Below, in pieces: positions 40,542 through 47,653 of a stretch of DNA of 50,636 bases. Position numbers and translations under genes: made by a program. How positions within the stretch are numbered: position 1 is the first letter of the stretch; each line of letters opens with the position of its first letter. The stretch is from an uncultured Lachnospiraceae bacterium. Its GTDB lineage: Bacteria; Bacillota; Clostridia; Lachnospirales; Lachnospiraceae. A model generated the notes under the pieces. It made no database searches, was not told the origin of the DNA, and saw only the letters and a program-made list of their open reading frames with translations. The stretch covers positions 1-50,636 of the forward strand of contig CANOZK010000015.1 in NCBI GenBank assembly GCA_947571775.1. Direction: 5' to 3'.

Positions 40542-41882
40542 ATGAAGGTAAGAAGGATTTTGGCGGTCTGGACCGCAAAAGCGGCCTGCGGGATCTGCAG
40601 GCATATAGGCAGGCAGGGGGTGACCTGGGCGGGGAAGCTGGCCCTGATGATTTACCCGCCTATCCTGCAAGAACTCGCCGGGGAAGTCCGCGAGAAGATC
40701 TTTATCGTCTGCGGAACCAACGGAAAGACGACCACCAACAATCTGCTCTGCTCCGCTTTGGAGGCGGAGGGAGAGAAGGTTATCTGCAACCATACTGGCT
40801 CCAATATGTTAAACGGGGTGGCCGCCGCGTTTGTGCTGGCCGCGGATCTATGGGGAAATGTGGATGCGGATTATGCTTGCATTGAGGTGGATGAGGCTTC
40901 CACGCGTCATATTTTTCCCCAGTTTCACCCAGATTATATGGTGCTGACCAATCTGTTTCGGGATCAGTTGGATCGGTACGGGGAGATTGACATTACCATA
41001 GACATTCTAAAAGGGGTTATGAACAGCGCGCCCCAGATGGAGGTAATCGTCAACGGGGACGACGCCCTGTCTGCGTTTCTGGCCATGGAGTGCAAAAACC
41101 CTTGGATAGCCTATGGAATCGGCGAACAGGTGGCGGACACTTCCGATTCCAAGGAAATGCGGGAGGGGCGGTTTTGCCGAAAATGCGGCGCCCGGCTGTC
41201 GTACCGGTTTTACCATTACAGCCAGTTGGGGGATTATGCCTGTCCAAAGTGCGGATTTGCCCGGCCGCCCATTGATTACGACGCCAGAGAAGTACAGCTT
41301 GGGGATCAGCTCTCCTTTCGCGTGGGCAAAGAACGGATTGTGGCAAATTACCGGGGCTTTTACAATGTTTACAATATTCTGGCGGCGTATGCGGCGGCCA
41401 AAAACGCCGGGTTTGCGCTGACGCATTTTAATCAGATGTTAAAGGAATTTCACCCGGAAAACGGCAGGATGGAGCAGTTTCGCATCCGGGATACCAGCAT
41501 TGTCCTGAACCTGGCGAAAAATCCGGCGGGTTTTAACCAGAATATCTCAGCGGTAATGGCGGACGAAAGTCTAAAAGATCTGATTATCGTGATCAACGAC
41601 AACGACCAGGACGGCACGGATGTATCTTGGCTGTGGGACGTGGACTTTGACCGTTTTTGCGGGGATCGGATTCATTCCATTACGGTCAGCGGCATCCGCT
41701 GCCAGGATATGCGCCTGCGGCTGAAATACACGGACATTCCTTCCATACTGGAAGAGGACGTGGAGTCGGCCATCTGGGGCAGGGTGGTGGACGGCTGCGG
41801 GAATTTGTATGTGCTGGTGAATTATACCGCGTTGTTTAGCACCAGGAATATTTTGAAGAAACTGGAGGGTGAGAAGTCATGA
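40542..41882 (+). CDS. murT: Lipid II isoglutaminyl synthase, MurT subunit
   Basis: A Mur-ligase-like ATPase of about 446 residues that, with GatD, amidates the D-glutamate of lipid II. It has Walker A GTNGKTTTNNLL, the central-domain motif ACIEVDEASTRH, and the four-cysteine zinc ribbon CRKCG...CPKCG typical of MurT. LNLAKNPAGFNQN is a conserved C-terminal site. GGAGG lies 5 nt before ATG at 40542. The stop overlaps the gatD start by 4 nt (ATGA). Confidence 0.95.
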   Translation: MKVRRILAVWTAKAACGICRHIGRQGVTWAGKLALMIYPPILQELAGEVREKIFIVCGTNGKTTTNNLLCSALEAEGEKVICNHTGSNMLNGVAAAFVLAADLWGNVDADYACIEVDEASTRHIFPQFHPDYMVLTNLFRDQLDRYGEIDITIDILKGVMNSAPQMEVIVNGDDALSAFLAMECKNPWIAYGIGEQVADTSDSKEMREGRFCRKCGARLSYRFYHYSQLGDYACPKCGFARPPIDYDAREVQLGDQLSFRVGKERIVANYRGFYNVYNILAAYAAAKNAGFALTHFNQMLKEFHPENGRMEQFRIRDTSIVLNLAKNPAGFNQNISAVMADESLKDLIIVINDNDQDGTDVSWLWDVDFDRFCGDRIHSITVSGIRCQDMRLRLKYTDIPSILEEDVESAIWGRVVDGCGNLYVLVNYTALFSTRNILKKLEGEKS

Positions 41883-42616
41883 GAGAGGGCGCAAAGAAGC
41901 GGGAGCTTGTCATCGGGCATCTTTACCCGGATTTGCTGAATTTATACGGGGACAGGGGGAACATTGCCTGTCTGATGAAGCGCTGCCAGTGGCGGGGCAT
42001 CCAGGCCAAAACGGTGGAATTTGAGAGCGAAGACCGTGTGGATTTTGGCAGTCTGGATATTGTGCTTTTAGGCGGCGGCTCCGACAGGGAACAGATGCTG
42101 GTCTGTGAAAAGCTAAAGAAAATCCGCCAGGATTTCAAAGATTATGTAGAAGATGGCGGCGTGGTTCTTGCCGTATGCGGCGGATACCAGTTGCTGGGTA
42201 AATATTATCAGACACGGGAAGGCACGATAGAAGGGCTCCATCTGGTGGATCTGTATACGGAGCAGGGGGAGAGGCGGCTCATTGACAACATTGTCCTGCA
42301 AAGCCCGCTGTGTAAAATGCCGGTGGTAGGGTTTGAAAACCATGGAGGAAGAACCTATATCAATGGAAACAAACCGTTTGGAAAAGTTCTTTATGGCTCC
42401 GGCAACGACGGCAGCAGCGGCTATGAAGGGGTGATCTATAAAAATGTCATTGGTACGTATCTGCACGGCCCGCTGTTGCCGAAAAATCCCCAGATCTGTG
42501 ATCATTTGCTTCAAAAGGCACTGGAAAGGAAATATCATTCAGCAGAGCTGACACCCCTGGACGACAAGCAGGAGCAGGAGGCAAATGCATACATGGTAAA
42601 ACGATTGATAAAATAA
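41879..42616 (+). CDS. gatD: Lipid II isoglutaminyl synthase, GatD glutaminase subunit
   Basis: A class I glutamine amidotransferase of 245 residues, the partner of MurT that supplies ammonia for the amidation. The nucleophile is in VLAVCGGYQLLGKYY, with the conserved LLGGGSDREQ upstream and the catalytic histidine in IGTYLHGPLLPKNP. The start overlaps murT. The length fits GatD. This modification aids cross-linking of the wall. Confidence 0.95.
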   Translation: MREGAKKRELVIGHLYPDLLNLYGDRGNIACLMKRCQWRGIQAKTVEFESEDRVDFGSLDIVLLGGGSDREQMLVCEKLKKIRQDFKDYVEDGGVVLAVCGGYQLLGKYYQTREGTIEGLHLVDLYTEQGERRLIDNIVLQSPLCKMPVVGFENHGGRTYINGNKPFGKVLYGSGNDGSSGYEGVIYKNVIGTYLHGPLLPKNPQICDHLLQKALERKYHSAELTPLDDKQEQEANAYMVKRLIK

Positions 42617-42634
42617 CAGCAGAGAGGAGACTTT

Positions 42635-43771
42635 ATGAAAACAAAAATCAAAAACGGCCTCATTTGTTTGGCCCTGATTCTGGGGCTGGCTGGATGCGGG
42701 AAGAAAGACACAGTGGTCAGTGAACCAGATGAAACAAAATCAGAAAGCAGCAACATTCTGGAGGATGCTATTTCGGAAAATGCACAAGAAAAACAGGTAG
42801 CGGCAATTTCTATGCCGTCCCAGGCAGATGACAAATGGATCAACGCCGCCGCGGTCATGAATACGGCCCTGCGGGAAGCCGGTTATCAAGTAGAGGTCGA
42901 ATTTGCAGAGGACGATGCCAAAAAACAAATCAGCCAGATACAGGAATTTGCAGAAAAAGAAGTGGACTGTCTGATTGTGGCGCCCATTCCGCTGGCGGAT
43001 TTGACGGAAGCTCTGGAAACGGCCCATAAAAAGGAGATCCCGATTATTTCCTATGATCGGCTGATTGCAGACACGGAAGCGGTGGACTATTATGTGGGCT
43101 TTGACAATCTCCAGGCAGGCAGGCAGATCGGGGAATATATTGTCGAGGAAGAAGAGCTGAAAAAATCCGGCGCCAGCACCATTGAGTTCTTTATGGGCGA
43201 TCCCCAGGATTACAGCGCGAAGATGGTGCATCAGGGAATCATGGAAATCTTAAAGCCTTATCTGGATTCAGGCCGTCTGGTATGCAAATCCGGGCGCATA
43301 AAATTTGAAGATACAGCTATCCTATACGACTCCCAGGACACAGCCCAGAAGAATTGCGAAGCCCTGCTGGATGCAAATTATCTGGACGGACATCTGGACA
43401 TTGCCTGCGCGTCGTCGGACACTCTTGCTTATGGACTTCGGACAGCACTGGAAAATAGGGGATATTCTTCAGGAAAGGACTGGCCTTTGGTCACCGGCCA
43501 GGACGCGCAGCTCGACGCTGTAAAAAATATCAAGAACGGATATCAAACCATGTCCGTGTTCCGCAATTTCCGCGTATTGGCGGAGCGGTGCGCCCAAATG
43601 GCAGAGGACTGTATGAAAGGAGAAAAACCGGAACTCAATGAACAGAAGCAATACAAAAACGGAACAAAAACAGTTCCTGCGTATCTGTGCGACACGCAGG
43701 CAATAGACAAAGAAAATTATCAGAAAATTCTTCTCGACAGTCAGTATTATACAAAAGAACAACTGCCGTGA
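42635..43771 (+). CDS. Sugar ABC transporter substrate-binding lipoprotein, orphan
   Basis: A 378-residue lipoprotein (lipobox LAGC) with a periplasmic-binding type I fold, most like xylose-binding ChvE/XylF: YQVEVEFAEDDAKKQISQIQ, DCLIVAPIP, IPIISYDRLI and VTGQDAQLDAVKNI. GAGGAG precedes the ATG, 18 nt after gatD. No permease or ATPase gene is nearby, so it may serve a transporter elsewhere or act as a sensor. The tail ends convergently with the ECF gene, 18 nt away. Confidence 0.88.
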   Translation: MKTKIKNGLICLALILGLAGCGKKDTVVSEPDETKSESSNILEDAISENAQEKQVAAISMPSQADDKWINAAAVMNTALREAGYQVEVEFAEDDAKKQISQIQEFAEKEVDCLIVAPIPLADLTEALETAHKKEIPIISYDRLIADTEAVDYYVGFDNLQAGRQIGEYIVEEEELKKSGASTIEFFMGDPQDYSAKMVHQGIMEILKPYLDSGRLVCKSGRIKFEDTAILYDSQDTAQKNCEALLDANYLDGHLDIACASSDTLAYGLRTALENRGYSSGKDWPLVTGQDAQLDAVKNIKNGYQTMSVFRNFRVLAERCAQMAEDCMKGEKPELNEQKQYKNGTKTVPAYLCDTQAIDKENYQKILLDSQYYTKEQLP

Positions 43772-43789
43772 TGACAGGTATTGTCAGAA

Positions 43790-44326
43790 TTATTTATCGC
43801 GGTGGGATGCAGCGCCGACTGTATAAGAAAAATCAGGGATGGCTGACAGCACCGGATATAGAAACACAGAGATAACCAGACCGCCGATTCCCTGGATCAA
43901 GTTCGGGAACATGCTTCCAACAGCGGCGGGAAGTCCATACAGAAAGATTTCACAAATGCCGTAGCCAAATACAACCAACAGAATATCAAAAATCCCTCCG
44001 GCAATCACGCCTGCCCAGGCAGATTTTCCTTTTGATTTCACAAATTGGAAGAATCTTCCGGTCAGGTATCCGATGGCTCCCTTGATGATAAACGTGATGG
44101 GTACATAGAGAAAATAGCCGCCCAGAAGGTCAGACATTGCAGAGCCGATGCCTGCGGCCAGCCCCCCATAGACAGGCCCAAGGAAAACGCCGGAGAGGAT
44201 GACAATGGCGTCTCCCGGATGGATGTAGCCTCCGGTACCGGGCGTAGGAATACGGATTACCATCGTCGCCGCACAAGCCAGGGCGGCAAACAATGCGGCC
44301 AATACTAATTTTTTTGTTTTTTTCAT
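43790..44326 (-). CDS. ECF transporter S component
   Basis: A 178-residue membrane protein with about six helices, the substrate-specific part of an energy-coupling-factor importer. The signature is the first loop, GGYIHPGDAIVILSGVFLGPVYG, followed by AAGIGSAMSDLLGGY. It starts 42 nt after xpt on the same strand, so a nucleobase or related vitamin substrate is possible, but only by context. The ATPase/T subunits are not in the window; group II S components share them. Confidence 0.85.
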   Translation of the reverse strand: MKKTKKLVLAALFAALACAATMVIRIPTPGTGGYIHPGDAIVILSGVFLGPVYGGLAAGIGSAMSDLLGGYFLYVPITFIIKGAIGYLTGRFFQFVKSKGKSAWAGVIAGGIFDILLVVFGYGICEIFLYGLPAAVGSMFPNLIQGIGGLVISVFLYPVLSAIPDFSYTVGAASHRDK

Positions 44327-44368
44327 TTTGAGTCATTTCCTTTCTGTGATAGAAGATATTTATACGAA

Positions 44369-44947
44369 TCAATGGGATTCCCGGAAGATTAGGCTGCCAT
44401 TTTTCATGGAATCAATGATTGCCAGGGATTCGAGGCGGATACCCATGCGGCGAAGCTCGTCACCGCCGCCCTGGAAGCCTTTCTCAATCACCACGCCGGC
44501 TCCTTCCAGCACCGCGCCAGAAGATTGGACGATTTGAATCAGTCCTTTCAGCGCGCAGCCGTTGGCTAGAAAATCATCGAGAATCAGCACATGATCCTGA
44601 GCGGTTAAGAATTTTTTGGATAGAATCACATCGTAAACTTTTTTGTGGGTAAAAGATTCCACCTTTGCCGTGTACATTTCACCGTCAAGATTCAGGCTTT
44701 GGGCCTTTTTTGCAAAAACGACGGGCACCTGAAAATACTGAGCGGTCAACGCCGCAATGCCGATGCCTGAAGCCTCGATGGTGAGGATTTTGGTAACGGG
44801 ACAGTCCTCAAATCTGCGCTTAAATTCCTTACCCAGCTTGTTAATAAAAGGAATATCCATCTGATGATTCAAAAAACTATCCACCTTTAGGATATTTCCC
44901 GGTTTTATGGTTCCGTCTTTTAAAATACGTTCTTTTAAAAGCTGCAT
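44369..44947 (-). CDS. xpt: Xanthine phosphoribosyltransferase
   Basis: A 192-residue purine-salvage enzyme that makes XMP from xanthine and PRPP. The PRPP-binding loop is VLILDDFLANG, and LTIEASGIGIAAL and VPVVFAKKAQSLNL are typical of Firmicute Xpt. GGGAGG lies before the ATG. It heads a two-gene unit with an ECF S component. I looked for a purine riboswitch in the leader and saw none; the promoter is close to the gene. Confidence 0.95.
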   Translation of the reverse strand: MQLLKERILKDGTIKPGNILKVDSFLNHQMDIPFINKLGKEFKRRFEDCPVTKILTIEASGIGIAALTAQYFQVPVVFAKKAQSLNLDGEMYTAKVESFTHKKVYDVILSKKFLTAQDHVLILDDFLANGCALKGLIQIVQSSGAVLEGAGVVIEKGFQGGGDELRRMGIRLESLAIIDSMKNGSLIFRESH

Positions 44948-44989
44948 AGTGCTCCTCCCTCTTCTGGTTATTCATCCTTTCTCTATACC

Positions 44990-45018
44990 ATAGTACAATA
45001 TTCCATGAAATCTGACAA
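44990..45018 (-). promoter_or_regulatory. Promoter of xpt
   Basis: On the minus strand TTGTCA (45013-45018), a 17-nt spacer and TACTAT (44990-44995). The leader would be about 35-40 nt. Confidence 0.65.
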
Positions 45019-45096
45019 TTCTTTTAATGCATGAAATTTTCAGCACGGCAGACGAGAAAGTTATACAGAATAACTATATATAGTTTCTGAATTCGG

Positions 45097-45137
45097 AAAT
45101 GGTGTAAGTTGCAAAAAGTTTCAAATGGTGTTACTAT
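45097..45137 (+). promoter_or_regulatory. Promoter with direct repeats for the CsoR/Mrp unit
   Basis: TTGCAA (45109-45114), a 17-nt spacer and TACTAT (45132-45137). AAATGGTGTAA (45097-45107) and AAATGGTGTTA (45123-45133) are direct repeats 26 nt apart, one just upstream of the -35 and one overlapping the -10. They could be regulator sites. The leader would be about 55 nt. Confidence 0.55.
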
Positions 45138-45198
45138 GAAAGCGGACTGCAAAAAAGGCAGATCTTACCTATAAAATCAGGAAGGGCGGGGATAATAA

Positions 45199-45426
45199 TT
45201 GAAGGAATATGAAGCAGTATGGGAGATTTTTAACCTATGTTCCGGGAATCAGATGAGGGACGTATTTGTAGAGGAGCTGGAGCTGGACGATTTGGACGCT
45301 TTTATTCAGGAAAAGTTCAAAGGCGAAGACGTAAGCTATGAGAAAACCGTCCGTGAAGACGGCACAGTCATTTTTGATATTCAGACATCTCAGATCCGGC
45401 AAAGGTATTCCTTTACAGAACTTTGA
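45199..45426 (+). CDS. Small acidic protein of unknown function
   Basis: A 75-residue protein starting with TTG, with a GGCGGGG-type site 6 nt upstream. It is acidic, with VEELELDDLDAFIQEKFKGED and a C-terminal TVIFDIQTSQIRQRYSFTEL, and has no membrane segment or metal motif. It stands 45 nt before the CsoR gene and seems cotranscribed. I do not recognise the family. Confidence 0.65.
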   Translation: MKEYEAVWEIFNLCSGNQMRDVFVEELELDDLDAFIQEKFKGEDVSYEKTVREDGTVIFDIQTSQIRQRYSFTEL

Positions 45427-45471
45427 CGGCTTGTTATCATGAGGCAAAAATAAGTGATAGATGGAGGGAAT

Positions 45472-45834
45472 ATGGACCAGGATAAACAGGAGAATGTCCA
45501 CAGACATGTGCTGCCGAATGGGACGATTGTGGAGCATGCGCATGAACATGTTCACGGCCATGGGCATACCCACAGCCACACCCAGACGAAGGCGGTGCTG
45601 AACCGGCTGTCCCGGGCCATTGGCCATCTGGAATCTATTAAGAAGATGGTAGAGGGGGGCAGAGATTGCAGCGAAGTGCTGGTTCAGTTGTCTGCGGTAA
45701 AATCCGCCATCAATAATACCGGGAAAGTGATTCTTCAGGATCACATCGAGCACTGCATTGTGGATGCGGTGGAGCATGGAGACACCCAGGCGTTGGTGGA
45801 GCTGGAGAAAGCGATCGACCGGTTTATCAAATGA
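45472..45834 (+). CDS. CsoR-type metal-sensing repressor with histidine-rich N terminus
   Basis: A 120-residue all-helical repressor of the CsoR/RcnR/FrmR family. C66, H91 and C95 have exactly the C-x24-H-x3-C spacing of the Cu(I) site in CsoR. An N-terminal stretch (residues 10-36) holds about ten histidines (VEHAHEHVHGHGHTHSHT), not usual for the family. GGAGGG before ATG at 45472 sets the start; the frame opens six codons earlier. It is followed by mrp with no intergenic space. Confidence 0.88.
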   Translation: MDQDKQENVHRHVLPNGTIVEHAHEHVHGHGHTHSHTQTKAVLNRLSRAIGHLESIKKMVEGGRDCSEVLVQLSAVKSAINNTGKVILQDHIEHCIVDAVEHGDTQALVELEKAIDRFIK

Positions 45835-45851
45835 AAAGGAGTGTATGCGAT

Positions 45852-46691
45852 ATGGCAAGAGAATGTGATAGTACCACTTGTACGAAGGAGGACTGCTCTA
45901 CCTGCAAAGACAGGAAGACCAACGGAATCCCCAAGGAGGTCTGCAACCAGTTTTCCAAAATCCATCGGGTGATTGGAATCATCAGCGGAAAGGGAGGCGT
46001 GGGCAAATCCTTTGTAGCGGCCTCTCTGGCAAATCAACTGGCAGAAAAAGGGTTCCGGGTTGGAATTATGGACGCGGATGTCACTGGACCGTCCATCCCG
46101 AAAATGTACGGATTGACCGGAACTGCATATGCAGATGAGAATGGACTGCAACCCATGGTGACGAAAAACGGCATCAAAGTCATTTCCGTAAATCTGCTGC
46201 TTCCCACAGAGGAAACTCCAGTGATCTGGCGCGGACCAGTGATTGCCAATATGGTAAAACAGTTCTGGACAGACGTTGTCTGGGAAGAAATTGATTACCT
46301 GCTGGTAGACATGCCTCCAGGAACCGGTGATGTGCCCTTGACAGTATTTCAGTCCCTGCCTGTGGACGGGGTTGTGATCGTAACCTCACCGCAGGATCTG
46401 GTGCGGATGATCGTCAAAAAAGCCTACAATATGGCAGATATGATGCATGTGCCGGTGCTGGGAATTGTAGAAAATTACAGCTATGTAAAATGCCCCGACT
46501 GCGGGAAGGAACTCAAGGTGTTTGGGGAAAGCCATATAGAAGAAATTGCAGAGGAGTTAAAGGTGCCCTTGCTGGGCAAAATGCCTATGGAGCCGGAATT
46601 TGCGTCCTGCGCAGATAAAGGATGCTTCGAGAATGTGAAAAATTCTTATCTGACAGGCGGCGTACAGGCCATGCCGGAAATCAACAAATAA
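45852..46691 (+). CDS. Mrp/NBP35 family Fe-S carrier ATPase
   Basis: A protein of about 279 residues that holds and transfers Fe-S clusters. The P-loop is GKGGVGKS (46-53), with DADVTGPSIP, LLVDMPPGTGD and TSPQDLVRMIVKKA. An N-terminal cluster-binding stretch has C5, C10, C15 and C18, and a CPDCG pair lies near residue 215. AAAAGGAG precedes the ATG at 45852, and it lies between this ATG and another at 45831, which favours the later one. Confidence 0.92.
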   Translation: MARECDSTTCTKEDCSTCKDRKTNGIPKEVCNQFSKIHRVIGIISGKGGVGKSFVAASLANQLAEKGFRVGIMDADVTGPSIPKMYGLTGTAYADENGLQPMVTKNGIKVISVNLLLPTEETPVIWRGPVIANMVKQFWTDVVWEEIDYLLVDMPPGTGDVPLTVFQSLPVDGVVIVTSPQDLVRMIVKKAYNMADMMHVPVLGIVENYSYVKCPDCGKELKVFGESHIEEIAEELKVPLLGKMPMEPEFASCADKGCFENVKNSYLTGGVQAMPEINK

Positions 46692-46785
46692 TTTGCAGTT
46701 GTGAAATATAGCAAGTACACATGAAGATCGTGTCCATTGTTAATAAAATGGCCATGATAGAAATACACAAAAGGAGCATTGCGCT

Positions 46786-46992
46786 ATGGCATATAACAGT
46801 TACAGCAGCGATCTAGGGTTACCGCACGGCACATATACTAAGACCCTCCGTGGTACAGTAAACTACGTGACGAACGCTGCCAACGAGTTCTACGAATTTA
46901 TGGGGCGTACCTACACGAATTTCTTGGTAATCAGCACCACGATGGTAAGCCTTCCCGACAGCGTATGCATGACCATCACCTTTGAGGTATGA
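46786..46992 (+). CDS. Small protein of unknown function
   Basis: A 68-residue protein with AAAAGGAG about 10 nt before the ATG. It is rich in Tyr, Thr and Asn (MAYNSYSSDLGLPHGTYTKT) with NAANEFYEFMGRTYTNFL and a hydrophobic end. There is no signal peptide or membrane helix. It follows mrp by 94 nt, with no clear promoter of its own. I do not recognise it. Confidence 0.6.
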   Translation: MAYNSYSSDLGLPHGTYTKTLRGTVNYVTNAANEFYEFMGRTYTNFLVISTTMVSLPDSVCMTITFEV

Positions 46993-47044
46993 CAAGTCGG
47001 CCGTATGCCTATAAAAACAGTCGTCATAATTTCATAAAAAACAG

Positions 47045-47073
47045 TTGACAGCTCCAAACGCTCGTTCTATAAT
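47045..47073 (+). promoter_or_regulatory. Perfect consensus promoter inside an inverted repeat
   Basis: TTGACA (47045-47050), exactly 17 nt, TATAAT (47068-47073). ACAGCTCCAAACG (47048-47060) is repeated inverted as CGTTTGGGGCTGT (47091-47103) with one mismatch. The expected start is near 47080. The 303-nt gap 46993-47295 holds this, a small ORF and a second promoter. Confidence 0.8.
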
Positions 47074-47093
47074 AGTTCAAAAGGAGTGAACGT

Positions 47094-47171
47094 TTGGGGC
47101 TGTTTGTCTATGCTGATTCAGGAAGAAAATATCCAATAAATTATAGAAAATACCTGAATGAGTTTTGTTGA
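47094..47171 (+). CDS. Candidate 25-residue small ORF
   Basis: It starts with TTG, with AAAAGGAG 7 nt upstream and a consensus promoter close by. The peptide is MGLFVYADSGRKYPINYRKY followed by five residues ending in Cys. It ends 10 nt before the next promoter. Small size and unusual start make this uncertain; a decayed gene or a regulatory leader are alternatives. Confidence 0.4.
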   Translation: MGLFVYADSGRKYPINYRKYLNEFC

Positions 47172-47180
47172 AAATCACCA

Positions 47181-47209
47181 TTGACAAAATATTCCTCAAG
47201 TGGCATAAT
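47181..47209 (+). promoter_or_regulatory. Promoter of the second HPr-like gene
   Basis: TTGACA (47181-47186), a 17-nt spacer and CATAAT (47204-47209). The leader would be about 80 nt. Confidence 0.7.
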
Positions 47210-47295
47210 GGGTCAAACTAAAGTGTTGCATTTTAGAAATCATTGCAGACGCTGATTTTATGTTACAGTTTCATCCACAAGGAGGAGATTTTGTT

Positions 47296-47532
47296 ATGGA
47301 TAAGAAAATTAAATTAAACGGAATTCAAGACGTGAAGGAATTTGTGACAGCGGCAGGAAAATGCGACTTTGATATTGATATTTTCTATAACCGTGTTGTT
47401 ATTGATGCCAAGTCGATTCTCGGTGTCTTGAGTATGGATTTAAACCGAGTGCTCACCGTCAGGGCCTATGGTACAGACCAAGAATTTTGTAAGATTCTGG
47501 AAAAATATTCCGCACAGAAGGCGGCAGCTTAA
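47296..47532 (+). CDS. HPr-family protein without the phosphorylated histidine
   Basis: A 78-residue protein with the HPr core: FDIDIFYNRVVIDAKSILGV and the final beta-alpha unit. The serine after DAK (S40) corresponds to the regulatory Ser46 of HPr. The active His15 segment reads LNGIQDVKEF, with no histidine. It may be a Crh-like regulatory protein or an unrelated-use HPr fold. AAGGAGGAG lies before ATG at 47296. A strong terminator follows, so it is monocistronic. Confidence 0.82.
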   Translation: MDKKIKLNGIQDVKEFVTAAGKCDFDIDIFYNRVVIDAKSILGVLSMDLNRVLTVRAYGTDQEFCKILEKYSAQKAAA

Positions 47533-47539
47533 ATATATA

Positions 47540-47583
47540 AAGCCTGTTCCTTTTCAGTCATAGAAAGGGAATGGGCTTTTTTT
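47540..47583 (+). terminator. Rho-independent terminator of the HPr-like gene
   Basis: AAGCCTGTTCC pairs with GGGAATGGGCTT (small bulge and a G-U) around a 10-nt loop, and leads into seven Ts. It begins 8 nt after the stop. Confidence 0.85.
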
Positions 47584-47653
47584 ATCCCAGCCGCAGGAGA
47601 GCCAAGGCGTTCTTGAATACAGAAGTGCGCGCTCGGAAAGTCAGGAGGCAGTT

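Noticed and set aside
44948..45096. Possible purine riboswitch in front of xpt
   Set aside because: No conserved purine-aptamer core was seen and the best promoter leaves a leader of only about 40 nt.
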